From NCBI RefSeq assembly GCF_905372745.1, contig NZ_CAJPQR010000003.1, forward strand, positions 1-64,000: 64,000 nucleotides of DNA, given 5' to 3'. Below the pieces are notes generated by a model. The model saw only the letters and a program-made list of their open reading frames with translations, was not told the origin of the DNA and ran no database searches. Source of the DNA: an uncultured Campylobacter sp. (GTDB lineage: Bacteria > Campylobacterota > Campylobacteria > Campylobacterales > Campylobacteraceae). Each line of letters begins with the position of its first letter. The stretch's first letter is position 1. The translations under genes and the position numbers were made by a program. Of the stretch, positions 34,576 to 43,714 are shown one piece after another.

Positions 34576-35879
34576 TGGGTTTAGATAGCTTAAAATCAAA
34601 ACTGGGCACAAATTTATCTCTCTCTAGCGTCTTTGGCGTGATCGAGCGAATTTCTGCTACGACGATAGAGATTTCGGGACTGCGCCCCAGCATAGGCGAC
34701 ATCGTGCAAATTTGCGCTAAAGATAGGAGCAAAAGCGGACTAGCGATGGTGACTGAGGTGCGGCAAAATACCGCGCTCATCTCGCCCTTTGGCTTTGTAG
34801 AAGGCTACAAGATCGGCGACTTCGTCTATCAAAGCGACCAAGGCATGAAAATCCCCGTCGGAGACGCTCTTTTAGGGCGCGTAGTCGATCCTTTTATGAA
34901 TCCAAAAGACGGCAAAGGCGCGATCGCTGCGACCGAGTACGCACCGATAATGCGCGCTCCGATCGATGCGATGAAGCGCGGGCTGATAGATGAGATTTTT
35001 AGCGTCGGGGTTAAAAGCATAGACGGGCTGCTAACCTGCGGCAAAGGCCAAAAACTAGGCATTTTCGCAGGTTCTGGTGTGGGCAAAAGTACGCTAATGG
35101 GCATGATAGTAAAAAACTCGCAAGCTCCGATCAAGGTAGTCGCGCTTATCGGCGAGCGCGGCCGCGAGGTGCCCGAGTTTATCGAGAAAAATTTACGCGG
35201 CGACCTAAGCGGCACCGTCGTCATCGTAGCCACCAGCGACGATAGCCCGCTGATGCGAAAATACGGCGCCTTTTGCGCGATGAGCGTGGCTGAATACTTC
35301 AAAAACCAAGGCAAAGACGTACTTTTTATCATGGATAGCGTGACGCGATTTGCTATGGCGCAGCGAGAGATCGGGCTGGCACTAGGCGAGCCGCCGACGT
35401 CCAAGGGCTACCCGCCCTCCGTGCTTACTTTGCTACCTCAGTTGATGGAGCGTGCGGGCAAAGAGGATGGTAAGGGCAGCATAACGGCCTTTTTTACCGT
35501 GCTTGTAGACGGCGACGATATGAGCGATCCCATAGCCGACCAGAGCCGCTCGATCCTAGACGGTCACATCGTGCTTAGCCGCGAGATGACGGACTTTGGC
35601 ATCTATCCGCCTATAAACATCCTAAACTCCGCCTCGCGCGTGATGAGCGACATCGCTACCAAAGAGCACAGAGCAAACGCCGCCAAGCTAAAGCGCCTCT
35701 ACTCGCTTCTCAAAGAAAACGAGGTGTTACTACGCATCGGCGCATATCAAAAAGGCAGCGACAAAGAGCTTGACCTTGCTATCTCGAAAAAAGAATTTAT
35801 AGATAACTTCCTAAAACAAGACGCCGAAGAGGGCTTTAGCTTCGAGCAGACGCAAGAGCTGCTAGGCGGGATAAATTAG
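34575..35879 (+). CDS. fliI: flagellar export ATPase FliI
   Basis: This cytoplasmic ATPase belongs to the flagellar type III export apparatus. The 434-residue length is normal. It has Walker A FAGSGVGKSTLMG (about 164-176), the ALIGERGREVPEF segment, Walker B region VLFIMDSVTRFAMAQREIGLALGEPPTSKGYPPSV, and the catalytic glutamates. It starts with GTG at 34575 that overlaps the folE stop. The folE-fliI pairing is the same as in C. jejuni. It implies a flagellated organism. Confidence 0.97.
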   Translation: MGLDSLKSKLGTNLSLSSVFGVIERISATTIEISGLRPSIGDIVQICAKDRSKSGLAMVTEVRQNTALISPFGFVEGYKIGDFVYQSDQGMKIPVGDALLGRVVDPFMNPKDGKGAIAATEYAPIMRAPIDAMKRGLIDEIFSVGVKSIDGLLTCGKGQKLGIFAGSGVGKSTLMGMIVKNSQAPIKVVALIGERGREVPEFIEKNLRGDLSGTVVIVATSDDSPLMRKYGAFCAMSVAEYFKNQGKDVLFIMDSVTRFAMAQREIGLALGEPPTSKGYPPSVLTLLPQLMERAGKEDGKGSITAFFTVLVDGDDMSDPIADQSRSILDGHIVLSREMTDFGIYPPINILNSASRVMSDIATKEHRANAAKLKRLYSLLKENEVLLRIGAYQKGSDKELDLAISKKEFIDNFLKQDAEEGFSFEQTQELLGGIN

Positions 35880-35904
35880 CCTCAAATTTGCAAAAAAGGC
35901 AAAA

Positions 35905-37005
35905 ATGAAAAAATTTTTAGCGATGCTGCTTCTAGGCTTGCTCGGCCTTGAAGCTAAGATAATCGGTCAGGGCGAGCTAGCGGACTACGGGTTGGTTTTT
36001 GCGGACGGCAATGCCGTGGATAAAGACGGCAACATAAAAGCCGTAGGTAAAAATTTTATGGTCACGGGAACCTTTTCCGACGGTCTTTGCGTGGTTTTTA
36101 TAGGCGAACAGACCTTTTTTATGGATGAAAACGGCAGACTTGCCGTGCGTTTGGCGCCCGGCACGGGCTTTAAAACCAGCTTTACCGAGGGGCTAGCAGC
36201 CATCGTCAAAAACGGTAAATTCGGCTTCATAGACAAAACGGGCAGGGTCGTGGTAGAACCCAAATTTGACTATACGGGTATAGCTTTTAGAGACGGCGCG
36301 ATGATTGTAGGCAGGATGAAATACGGCTACGTGGATAAAAACGGCAAAACTATCATTTCTCCGCGCTACGACGAGGCAAGGTCTTTTTCTGACGGGCTAG
36401 CCTCGGTGCGTATCGCTGATAAATGGAGCGTGATAGACAAAAGCGGCGCTACCGTTTCAAAGCTAAATTTGGGCCGCCCGATAACTTTTACGGAAGGCTT
36501 GGCGCCCGTAAAATTTAACGGACTCTACGGCTTTGTGAACAAGGGTGCAAACATCGTTATAGAGCCTAAATTTGAATTAGCGTCGCTCTTTAGCGAAGGG
36601 CTGGCGGCCGTAAAATCGGGCGGCAAATGGGGTTTCATAGACAAAAGCGGAAAGTTCGCGATAGAGCCGCGTTTTGACGAAGAAAATCACTTTAAAGAAG
36701 ACCGCGCCGTAGCGAGGGTCGGCGGGCTGTGGGGCGTTATAGATAAAAGCGGTAAATTTATCCTTGAGCCGCAAAAATTCGACTATATATTTGACGAGTT
36801 TTATGGCGGAATGTTAAATTTCAGCGTAAATAGAAAAAGCGGTTGCCTAGACGTAGACGGCAAGGTCGTCATAGAACCGAAATTTGACGACATATACGTT
36901 TTTGAGGGCGACGCGACGGCCGCTAGCGTGGACTACAAACGCTTGTTTATCGACAAAAAGGGCCGAATTTTGCCCATTTCTTACTACTTTGAGATAGAAG
37001 ATTGA
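35905..37005 (+). CDS. secreted WG-repeat protein
   Basis: The 366-residue product has a signal peptide (about 1-17) and then at least seven degenerate repeats of about 45 residues of the WG/KWG type. Typical units are KFGFIDKTGRVVVEPKFD, KWGFIDKSGKFAIEPRFD and LWGVIDKSGKFILEP, joined by FSEGLAAV-like links. Such repeats form beta-propeller-like or solenoid surfaces, probably in the periplasm; the role is unknown. It follows fliI by 25 bases and has an AAAAAGGC ribosome binding site, so it may be transcribed with it. Confidence 0.88.
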   Translation: MKKFLAMLLLGLLGLEAKIIGQGELADYGLVFADGNAVDKDGNIKAVGKNFMVTGTFSDGLCVVFIGEQTFFMDENGRLAVRLAPGTGFKTSFTEGLAAIVKNGKFGFIDKTGRVVVEPKFDYTGIAFRDGAMIVGRMKYGYVDKNGKTIISPRYDEARSFSDGLASVRIADKWSVIDKSGATVSKLNLGRPITFTEGLAPVKFNGLYGFVNKGANIVIEPKFELASLFSEGLAAVKSGGKWGFIDKSGKFAIEPRFDEENHFKEDRAVARVGGLWGVIDKSGKFILEPQKFDYIFDEFYGGMLNFSVNRKSGCLDVDGKVVIEPKFDDIYVFEGDATAASVDYKRLFIDKKGRILPISYYFEIED

Positions 37006-37184
37006 GTCAAATAGCGCAAAGTATGAAATTACCGCGCGGCGAGATTTTGCGGGACGGGTAAATTTAAATCGGCGCGGCGACTAAATGCCTAAACGATAGG
37101 CGAAACGGCTATTTTAAGTAAATTTAGGGCGGATTTGCACGAGAGTTTGCGAATTTAACAAAAAACAAATAAAACGGAAAAAGA

Positions 37185-37559
37185 ATGCGAAATTTAATGA
37201 AAACCGCGCTTGCAAGCGCGCTAATGCTTAGCGGCTGCGCGAGCGGTAAAAACTACGCAAATCCGCATCTAGCGCAGCTAAAAGGGCAACATATTCTAAC
37301 CCTCGTAGACCGCGCGGATTTTGCCGACGTTTGCGTGCGAGAGGACGGATCTAAGGTTTATTATTTGCAAAATAGCGCAAAAAGCGGCGAGCCGGGGCGG
37401 GCTTGCGACGAGACGGCGCCTAGCAAACTAAACGCGGCGTTTTTCGTCACCGACGAGGACGGCGTCATAACCGGCTACGACGAGATAGGGGGCGCGCCCA
37501 TAGCTAACTACGAGCCGATGTTTGCGGATCTGTTTAGCCCGCTAAAGGACGAGCGGTGA
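37185..37559 (+). CDS. small putative lipoprotein
   Basis: The 124-residue product has a lipobox LSGC with cysteine 18 after a basic and hydrophobic N-terminus, so it is likely membrane-anchored in the periplasm. The mature part has two further cysteines (DVCVRED and RACDETA) that could form a disulfide. I recognise no family. Its stop overlaps the GTG of the Sel1 gene (GTGA), so the pair is translationally coupled. Confidence 0.75.
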   Translation: MRNLMKTALASALMLSGCASGKNYANPHLAQLKGQHILTLVDRADFADVCVREDGSKVYYLQNSAKSGEPGRACDETAPSKLNAAFFVTDEDGVITGYDEIGGAPIANYEPMFADLFSPLKDER

Positions 37560-38203
37560 GACTCGCGCTTTGGCTAACGATACTTGCGGTAAATCTCGCC
37601 TCAGGCGAGCTTTTTGACGCCGTTAAAGACGAGTATCTAAGGCTTTTTAACGAACAAAACTACGGCGCCGCGCTAGAAATTGCTCTGCAAGCCGCAGAGG
37701 GCGCGGACGCGCAGGCGCAGCTAGAGGCGGGCTACGTTTATGAGGCGATTTACGGAGATTACGTTCGCGCGGTGCGCTATTACAAGCTCTCCGCAAGCGG
37801 CGGCGAACCCCAAGCGGCGCTAAATTTGGGCTATTTGTTTTTGCGGATGAGCGATTATTCGCGCGCGCTAGACTATATCGGCCAGGCTTTGGAGCGGCAG
37901 GAGGCGCTTAGTAGCGAGCGTGCGGCGGACGGGTATTATCGCCGCGGCATGGTTAGGCTAGATCCGCGCAGAGGCAAGCTTCACGACCCAAAGGCTGCTG
38001 TTGCGGACTTTGCTAACGCCGTGCGTCTAGGCGGAGCGGACGGGACGTTTATGCTGGGCGTTTGCTACGGCCTTGGCGTAGGCGTGAGCGCGGATGAGCA
38101 AAAAAGCGACGAACTCGTAGAACGAGCCGCCGGCCTAGGCAGCGAGGATGCGCGCAAGGTTTTAAGCGGTTTTGCCGGCATTGCGGATTTTATTTTTAAA
38201 TAG
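37556..38203 (+). CDS. secreted Sel1-repeat (TPR-like) protein
   Basis: The 215-residue product starts with a GTG overlapping the upstream stop. It has a signal peptide (about 1-18, ending NLASG) and then Sel1/TPR-like helical repeats: AQLEAGYVYEAIYGDYVRAVRYYKLSASGG, PQAALNLGYLFLRMSDYSRALDYI and GTFMLGVCYGLGVGVSADEQKSDELVERAAGLG. Such proteins are usually protein-protein scaffolds. Unlike Helicobacter Hcp proteins it lacks the paired cysteines per repeat. It probably acts with the lipoprotein encoded upstream. Confidence 0.8.
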   Translation: MRLALWLTILAVNLASGELFDAVKDEYLRLFNEQNYGAALEIALQAAEGADAQAQLEAGYVYEAIYGDYVRAVRYYKLSASGGEPQAALNLGYLFLRMSDYSRALDYIGQALERQEALSSERAADGYYRRGMVRLDPRRGKLHDPKAAVADFANAVRLGGADGTFMLGVCYGLGVGVSADEQKSDELVERAAGLGSEDARKVLSGFAGIADFIFK

Positions 38204-38454
38204 TCCTTTGCGGCGTTTTGCCGCGGCGAGGGCGACTTTGATTTGAGGTTAAATTTAGCGGCAAAGCCTTACTAAAACTAGGCAAGCGCCCGCAAAAAAT
38301 CGGCGCAAGAGTTTAGCTCGTTTGCAAAAAGCGGACGAAAAAATCGCAACCATTTTAAGATGCGCGTCCGGTTTTAAAGGCTAAATTTAGGGCGTGAGGC
38401 TTGCCGGTAAATTTAGCTATTTTTGCGCGAGCAAGCGCAATACAAGGAGAAAAT

Positions 38455-38922
38455 TTGAGCAGAAATTATGACGAAAATCCGCTGGTTTTACAGGATGATT
38501 TTTACCGCATCTCGGTTGGCTGCGCATTTTTATTTAGTGCTAACTTTTTTATGGCGTTTTTGATATTTTTTAGCGGCATAGTGGACTGGGAAAGCGGCTC
38601 ATTTTGGGAAGTTTTCGCAGCGGAAGCGATGCGAGACGGCAGATTTGTTTCGATGTTTATAGGGGTTATTTTTGGAAATGTTTTAGCTGCCGCCGACCTA
38701 ATGAAAAAACTCAAAAATCCCTCGCTTGTTTACCTTTACGAGGATAAAATTTACCAAACCAAAAAGGGAGTAACGATAAATTTGACAGATATCGTCCAAA
38801 TGCGAAAATCGCCCTATCAAATTTTAGGAGCGATACCGAAAAATCCGCTTTCCGCGGTAGTGATCCCGTTTATGTTCGTCTTGGCCGCGTTTATTTTTTA
38901 TGTACTGATTTTTTATCGCTAG
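38455..38922 (+). CDS. membrane protein of unknown function
   Basis: I start it at TTG 38455, which has AAGGAG 6 bases upstream; the in-frame extension to 38401 lacks a site. The product has about 155 residues with three hydrophobic segments: FLFSANFFMAFLIFFSGI, VSMFIGVIFGNVLAAADLM and the C-terminal VVIPFMFVLAAFIFYVLIFY. Between them is a short soluble part (YLYEDKIYQTKKGVTINLTDIVQM) resembling a membrane-associated PH-like strand pattern. The next frame starts 4 bases later and may be part of the same gene. Confidence 0.6.
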   Translation: MSRNYDENPLVLQDDFYRISVGCAFLFSANFFMAFLIFFSGIVDWESGSFWEVFAAEAMRDGRFVSMFIGVIFGNVLAAADLMKKLKNPSLVYLYEDKIYQTKKGVTINLTDIVQMRKSPYQILGAIPKNPLSAVVIPFMFVLAAFIFYVLIFYR

Positions 38923-38926
38923 ATGC

Positions 38927-39136
38927 GTGCTCAGAGCCTTTGACAAAGACGTAAATTTAAGCTACTTTTGCAACCTTGCCATGTTTAGCGAGACCGGCGT
39001 TATAAATATTTATTTCATCTCAAAATCAGACTGCGCCGCGGTGCGGGAGTATTTTAGGGCGAAACTAGGCACCGATATCGCGAATGCGCCCTGGACGATC
39101 AAATTTTACGACGCCGAAAACCTTAAGCGGGTTTAA
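38927..39136 (+). CDS. small unknown protein, possibly the displaced C-terminus of the 38455 gene
   Basis: This is a GTG-started frame of 69 residues (…NLSYFCNLAMFSETGVINIYF…) without a good ribosome binding site. It begins 4 bases after the previous stop, in another frame. The composition is protein-like and soluble (YFRAKLGTDIANAPWTIKFYDAENL). Either it is translated by coupling, or a frameshift has cut one longer gene in two. Confidence 0.45.
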   Translation: MLRAFDKDVNLSYFCNLAMFSETGVINIYFISKSDCAAVREYFRAKLGTDIANAPWTIKFYDAENLKRV

Positions 39137-39291
39137 ATTCGGCGGCGGCTTTCGTGTTTGCCTTGCATTAAATTTATCGAGCAAGGATACGATTTATCCC
39201 GGATCGCCGCTAAATTTACATATTAAAGGCATGGGTTTTGTGCGCCGAGATTTCACCGCCTTTGTTTCAAGTCTGCGGCGCGAGTTTTGAT

Positions 39292-40443
39292 TTACTGCGT
39301 GCGGTTGTCAAGTTTCTGGGTTTGGTTTCTGCAAATTTCATTGACCTGCTCACCCTCGCTATTTCGTAAGATAACCTCGTAGTCCGTAATTTCGCGACCT
39401 TTGTTATACCCTTCGATATATCTGAATCTAGATAAAACTATTTTAAAAGATTTTACGTCGTCTAAAGCGTATTTATCGCCGAGTTTGACATAATCAAAAT
39501 TTTTGCTAGTAAGTGTATGAAAATTACTAAATTTTTGCTTTAAATTTAGCGTATAAATTTCCGTGGATGCAGCGCCGTTATCGCAGCGGTTAAATTCGTT
39601 TTCATTAAAGACAAGCGCGAGGCAAATTTCATCTCCGCAGATAACCTTGATATCCTTGGCGCTGCTGTTTATACGTATAGTTTGTCGCCATCCCTCGCCT
39701 TTGATCTCAAAGACATTGCGAGCGAGCTTTTTGGCTATCTCATCTCCGACATAGCCTTTGGCTTCTGGTTTATAAGCCCAACCGAGCCCAGAGTAGTTCG
39801 GTTCTTGCGGAAAATCCGCAAGCGGAATTTGAAGCCTTCTTATGGCTTTTAAATTTTCCTCGGTGCCTTGCGGAGCCGCAAAAGAGGTGCCGGGCTGAGA
39901 GTGCAAATCAAACGTACCTATAAATTTTCTTATAACTTTATGCGCGGTTTGAGAAAATATCTTGGCTTCATTCTCAAAAAGCGAAATATCATAGATGCCG
40001 TACCTATAATATCTAAGCTTTTTACCCACCCAATCCTGATTCGGCGAGTGGTTAATTTCGTAATATCCATAGTAGTGCTCCGGCATACCTTTTTGTAACA
40101 AAAAGTCGGTATATTCATGGTCTTTATATCTAAGCCAGACTCCAAATTCATCTTTAATATATAAATAGCCAAATTCCGCACCTTTGGCAAAATAGCCTTC
40201 ACCTAGAAAAAATACCGGCCTTTTTTCACTTACCGACAGTACGGGAGCCTGGGGTAATTTTTTCAATTCTCTCTCAAACCGCTTATTTATGTAATCGCAT
40301 GCCGGATCTCCGCTTAATTCGGGATCACAACCCAAAGGCGGATCAAATAACCACCACAATATAAACCACAATATAAACCACAATACTGCATACACGGCAA
40401 TAACGCCGCCTAAAACGCAAAGAGCTTTTTTAAAAAATTTCAT
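39292..40443 (-). CDS. membrane-anchored protein of unknown function
   Basis: The 383-residue product has one N-terminal transmembrane helix (about 8-33) and a large, mostly soluble region outside. The helix contains the tandem WFILWFILW, produced by a 12-base DNA repeat (about 40357-40393). The soluble part is rich in Tyr, Asn and Lys, with several cysteines (GCDPELSGDPACDYIN, VICGDEICLAL, NRCDNG). No domain is recognised. The gene is AT-richer than its neighbours and isolated on the minus strand, which is compatible with recent acquisition. Confidence 0.7.
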   Translation of the reverse strand: MKFFKKALCVLGGVIAVYAVLWFILWFILWWLFDPPLGCDPELSGDPACDYINKRFERELKKLPQAPVLSVSEKRPVFFLGEGYFAKGAEFGYLYIKDEFGVWLRYKDHEYTDFLLQKGMPEHYYGYYEINHSPNQDWVGKKLRYYRYGIYDISLFENEAKIFSQTAHKVIRKFIGTFDLHSQPGTSFAAPQGTEENLKAIRRLQIPLADFPQEPNYSGLGWAYKPEAKGYVGDEIAKKLARNVFEIKGEGWRQTIRINSSAKDIKVICGDEICLALVFNENEFNRCDNGAASTEIYTLNLKQKFSNFHTLTSKNFDYVKLGDKYALDDVKSFKIVLSRFRYIEGYNKGREITDYEVILRNSEGEQVNEICRNQTQKLDNRTQ

Positions 40444-40810
40444 GCTAGTATTCTACTCCATTTTACCTGAAAAACTCTAAACTGCCGGTCTCACCCTTTT
40501 TCACCGTACTAAATTCGGGCTTATTTTGATAAATTTAACCCAAAATGCAAAAATTTTAATTTTTAAATTTTCTAAAACCTTAAGAAATCAAACTAAGTTT
40601 AGGATATATTTTATCTTTTTATATCAAATTTGACTGAAAGGGCGACGTTTTGCTCATTTGATAAGGAATTTCAATATATAAACTCTATCAAAAACCGGCT
40701 AAATTTGAAAAAACTAAGCTAAAATTTTAATCAAAAATTTATAAAATTTGTTATATTATCCTCGCGAAAATAAAAGGGATAAAATATATCCTAATTGATA
40801 AAGGTCAAGC
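40444..40810. other. AT-rich regulatory region upstream of nifS
   Basis: This 367-base region is strongly AT-rich and lacks a gene. It contains two matching operator-like sites in opposite orientation, listed separately, and ends in an AAAGG ribosome binding site before the GTG of nifS. Candidate -10 sequences (TATATT/TTATATTAT around 40751-40758) lie between the two sites. Confidence 0.5.
40599..40794. promoter_or_regulatory. pair of inverted operator-like sites upstream of nifS
   Basis: TTAGGATATATTTTATC (40599-40615) and GATAAAATATATCCTAA (40778-40794) are exact reverse complements over 17 bases, about 180 bases apart. Each is itself a near-dyad (AGGATA...TATCCT). The second lies 16 bases before the nifS start. 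Two sites of a repressor that regulates iron-sulfur assembly, perhaps with DNA looping, would fit. The protein is not known. Confidence 0.5.
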
Positions 40811-41989
40811 GTGAGAGTATATCTAGACAACAATGCCACGACGATGGTCGATCCCGAAGCTTTCGAGCTTATGAGGCCGTTTTTTTGCGAAAAATACGGC
40901 AACCCAAACTCGCTTCATAAATTCGGCTCAGAGACGCACCCCGCGCTTCGCCGCGCGATGGACCAGCTCTATGCGGGCATAAACGCGAGCGATAACGACG
41001 ATATCGTGATAACAAGCTGCGCCACCGAGAGCAACAACTGGGTGGCTAAGGGCGTGTTTTTCGATCATATATTAAATAAAGAAAAGGATCACGTCGTAAT
41101 CAGCGCCGTCGAGCATCCGGCGATCGCGGCGACGTTTGAGTCGCTCAAGAAATACGGCGTGCGCGTGAGTTACGTACCCGTAAACGAAAACGGTCTGCTC
41201 GATCCAAACGACCTAAGAAAGCTCATCGACGATAAAACCGCGCTAGTTAGCATCATGTGGGCAAATAACGAAACTGGCACGATTTTCCCGATCAAAGAGT
41301 GCGCACAGATCGCTCACGAATACGGCGCGCTATTTCACACCGATGCGACGCAAACCGTTGGCAAGATCAAGATAAACGTGCGCGAGATGGGCATGGATTT
41401 TATGAGCTTTTCAGCGCATAAATTTCATGGACCAAAAGGCGTTGGCGGTCTGTATATCAAGGACTCGCAAAAGCTAACGAGCCTGCTTCACGGCGGCGAA
41501 CACATGGGCGGCAGACGCAGCGGGACGCTTGACGTCGCTGGTATCGTGGGCATGGCGCAAGCCCTGGAAAACAGCAACAAGCTAATCGAATTTGAAAATC
41601 TGCACGTAAGACGCCTGCGCGATAAGCTCGAAGACGCGCTGCTGCAAATCCCCGATATATCGGTCGTGGGAGACCGCGCTCACAGGCTGCCAAACACCAT
41701 CCTAGCCGCCGTAAAAGGCGTCGAAGGCGAGGCGATGCTATGGGATCTAAATCAGGCCGGTATCGCCGCGTCTACGGGCTCGGCGTGCGCGTCCGAGACG
41801 CTAGAGAGCAATCCGATAATGGAAGCAATCGGAGCTAGCAGCGATCTGGCGCACACGGCGCTAAGGCTGTCGCTATCAAGGTTTAACACCGAAGAAGAGA
41901 TCGACTATACGATAGAGCATATCAAAAAGGCGGTGGAGAGGTTAAGGGGCATATCAAGCACGTACGCCTATAACCCTAACAGCAAGTAG
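40811..41989 (+). CDS. nifS: NifS-type cysteine desulfurase
   Basis: This is a PLP enzyme that takes sulfur from cysteine for Fe-S cluster assembly. The 392-residue length is normal. It has the N-terminal VYLDNNATTMVDPEA, the PLP lysine in MSFSAHKFHGPKGVGGLYI (about residue 202) and the catalytic cysteine in STGSACASETLESNP (about residue 327). The start is GTG with an AAAGG site. nifU follows after a palindromic repeat; in epsilonproteobacteria nifS and nifU form the main Fe-S assembly pair, so the two should act together. Confidence 0.96.
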   Translation: MRVYLDNNATTMVDPEAFELMRPFFCEKYGNPNSLHKFGSETHPALRRAMDQLYAGINASDNDDIVITSCATESNNWVAKGVFFDHILNKEKDHVVISAVEHPAIAATFESLKKYGVRVSYVPVNENGLLDPNDLRKLIDDKTALVSIMWANNETGTIFPIKECAQIAHEYGALFHTDATQTVGKIKINVREMGMDFMSFSAHKFHGPKGVGGLYIKDSQKLTSLLHGGEHMGGRRSGTLDVAGIVGMAQALENSNKLIEFENLHVRRLRDKLEDALLQIPDISVVGDRAHRLPNTILAAVKGVEGEAMLWDLNQAGIAASTGSACASETLESNPIMEAIGASSDLAHTALRLSLSRFNTEEEIDYTIEHIKKAVERLRGISSTYAYNPNSK

Positions 41990-42116
41990 CGGCTTGTCTT
42001 TTGAGCGCTTTTTGCGGAGCTTGCTAAAATTTAGCTCGGCGGACTACTTGTCCAGCCTACGCTAAATTTTACCTGCGCAACCCCAAAAATCATCTCAAAA
42101 TACTTTGCCTTAACAA
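41990..42116. repeat. palindromic intergenic repeat, copy D
   Basis: The copy starts at the base after the nifS stop. Arms are CTTTTGAGCGCTTTTTGCGG (41998-42017) against CCCCAAAAATCATCTCAAAA (42081-42100). Inner GCTAAAATTTAGC / GCTAAATTTTACC segments and the apex GGAC/GTCC (42041-42053) complete it. The tail ATACTTTGCCTTAACAA follows. It sits between nifS and nifU, so it may reduce or process the joint transcript. The rest of the gap to 42326 has no gene; an AAAAAGGAAA ribosome binding site precedes nifU. Confidence 0.75.
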
Positions 42117-42326
42117 TTTAAATTTCATAAATTTGGTTCAAATTTGGGTTTTTAAAAGCCCAAATTTGAGTTAAATTTAAAAGGAAGCGGGCGGCAGTAT
42201 CGCGAGATGGATTTGAATGTTGTGAAGCAAAAATGAGCAAGGCTAACCAAATAGGTTGCCGCAGCGATATTTTTGCAAACTCATTCAAAGACGCTCGCGA
42301 GACAACGCCTCTAAAAAGGAAATAAA

Positions 42327-43319
42327 ATGGCAAAAAATAATCTAATCGGCGGCTCCATCTGGGACGAATACTCCCAAAACGTCCAAGACCGCATGAACAA
42401 TCCCAAATTTATGGGCGAGATAACACAGGACGAGGCAAAAGCAAGGGGTGGCAAGCTCATCGTAGCGGATTTTGGCGCCGAAAGCTGTGGCGACGCGGTG
42501 AGGCTGTACTGGCTCGTGGATGAGAAAACCGACCGCATCATGGACGCTAAATTTAAAAGCTTTGGCTGCGGCACGGCGGTGGCTAGCTCAGATACAATGG
42601 CTGAGCTTTGCATCGGCAAGACCGTGGACGAAGCGGTCAAAATCACCAACATCGACGTGGAAAAAGCCATGCGCGACACGCCCGACGTCCCAGCCGTTCC
42701 GCCGCAAAAGATGCACTGTTCGGTCATGGCCTACGACGTTATCAAGGCCGCGGCGGCGCAGTACAAGGGCGTGGATCCGGAGCATTTCGAGGACGAGATC
42801 ATCGTGTGCGAGTGCGCGCGCGTGAGCCTAGGCACGATCAAAGAGGTCATCCGTCTAAACGACCTACACACGGTCGAGGAGATCACGCAATACACCAAAG
42901 CAGGCGCCTTTTGCAAATCCTGCGTGCGCCCGGGCGGACACGAAAAGCGCGAGTATTATCTCGTGGACATCCTCGCAGACACCAGAGCCGAGATGGAGCG
43001 GGAGAAAAAGCAAGCCCTCATCGACGCGCAGGCTGTGGGCAAATTTGACGACGTGAGCTTTGAAAATATGACCGTCGTGGGCCAGTTAAAGGCTATCGAG
43101 AGCGTCATAGATAGGGATATCCGCCCGATGCTGATGATGGACGGCGGCAACATGGAGATACTCGATCTACAAAAGGACGCCGAGGGTAAATTTGACGTCT
43201 ATATCAGATATATGGGCGCTTGCAGCGGCTGCGCAAGCGGCGCGACGGGCACGCTATACGCGATCGAAAACGTATTGCAAGAAAACCTCAGCCCAAATAT
43301 CCGCGTCCTACCTATCTGA
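42327..43319 (+). CDS. nifU: NifU Fe-S cluster scaffold protein
   Basis: The 330-residue product is a full three-domain NifU. The N-terminal IscU-like scaffold has its three cysteines in GAESCGDAVRLY, FGCGTAVASSD and KMHCSVMAYD. The central [2Fe-2S] BFD-type domain is at about 160-210 (CECARVSLGTI, AFCKSCVRPGG). The C-terminal Nfu domain has YMGACSGCASGATGTL with the CxxC pair. It receives sulfur from NifS and passes clusters to target proteins. Confidence 0.96.
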   Translation: MAKNNLIGGSIWDEYSQNVQDRMNNPKFMGEITQDEAKARGGKLIVADFGAESCGDAVRLYWLVDEKTDRIMDAKFKSFGCGTAVASSDTMAELCIGKTVDEAVKITNIDVEKAMRDTPDVPAVPPQKMHCSVMAYDVIKAAAAQYKGVDPEHFEDEIIVCECARVSLGTIKEVIRLNDLHTVEEITQYTKAGAFCKSCVRPGGHEKREYYLVDILADTRAEMEREKKQALIDAQAVGKFDDVSFENMTVVGQLKAIESVIDRDIRPMLMMDGGNMEILDLQKDAEGKFDVYIRYMGACSGCASGATGTLYAIENVLQENLSPNIRVLPI

Positions 43320-43471
43320 TTTGCTTTAGACGGCAAATTTGACGCGGCTTGGGCTCAAATTTGCGCTAAATTCGGGCGGTTAAATTTAGCCGTCCGAGAA
43401 GCTAGTCGCAAATTAAGCTAGCTATTATAAAAGATAGATTGTTTTTTGGGGTGAGAATCTAGCCGCAAGTA

Positions 43472-43499
43472 TTAATTTCGGGAATTATCCCGAAATTAA
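43472..43499. terminator. perfect hairpin at the 3' end of the 43496 gene
   Basis: TTAATTTCGGG (43472-43482) and CCCGAAATTAA (43489-43499) form a perfect 11-bp stem with a 6-base loop. The stem includes the TAA stop of the minus-strand gene. The U-run is poor on both strands, so termination strength is uncertain. Confidence 0.55.
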
Positions 43500-43714
43500 G
43501 CTCTTTTATTTTCTAGGCGGTTTAAAACGGGCTTTAAAAACTCGTCAAATTCGTCCTGCGTTAGCACTCTTTTGCCTAGTTTTTCCTTGCACTCTTTGCC
43601 AAGCTCGCACAAAACCTCTCGGTTTGCTATACTTTGAGCCTTGCCATGTCTTGCTAGTACGGTGTTTAGCTCGTGTTCTTCGGAAAAGTTAACCAACTCT
43701 CGATCTGTTGCCAT
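43496..43714 (-). CDS. small unknown cytoplasmic protein
   Basis: The 72-residue product is helical and charged (EEHELNTVLARHGKAQSIANREVLCELGKE), without signal peptide or membrane segment. An AAAGGAGC ribosome binding site 6 bases before the ATG makes it a real gene. The family is unknown. It is transcribed alone and ends in a perfect hairpin. Confidence 0.65.
   Translation of the reverse strand: MATDRELVNFSEEHELNTVLARHGKAQSIANREVLCELGKECKEKLGKRVLTQDEFDEFLKPVLNRLENKRA

Noticed and set aside
34829..35404. 191-codon minus-strand frame inside fliI
   Set aside because: It is antisense to a highly conserved gene and composed of shadow-type residues.
39084..39290. 68-codon frame after the 38927 gene
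   Set aside because: It overlaps that gene in another frame, has no ribosome binding site and contains intergenic AAATTT words.
42608..43048. 146-codon open frame on the plus strand inside nifU
   Set aside because: It is a shadow of nifU with Arg/His-rich, biased composition and no ribosome binding site.
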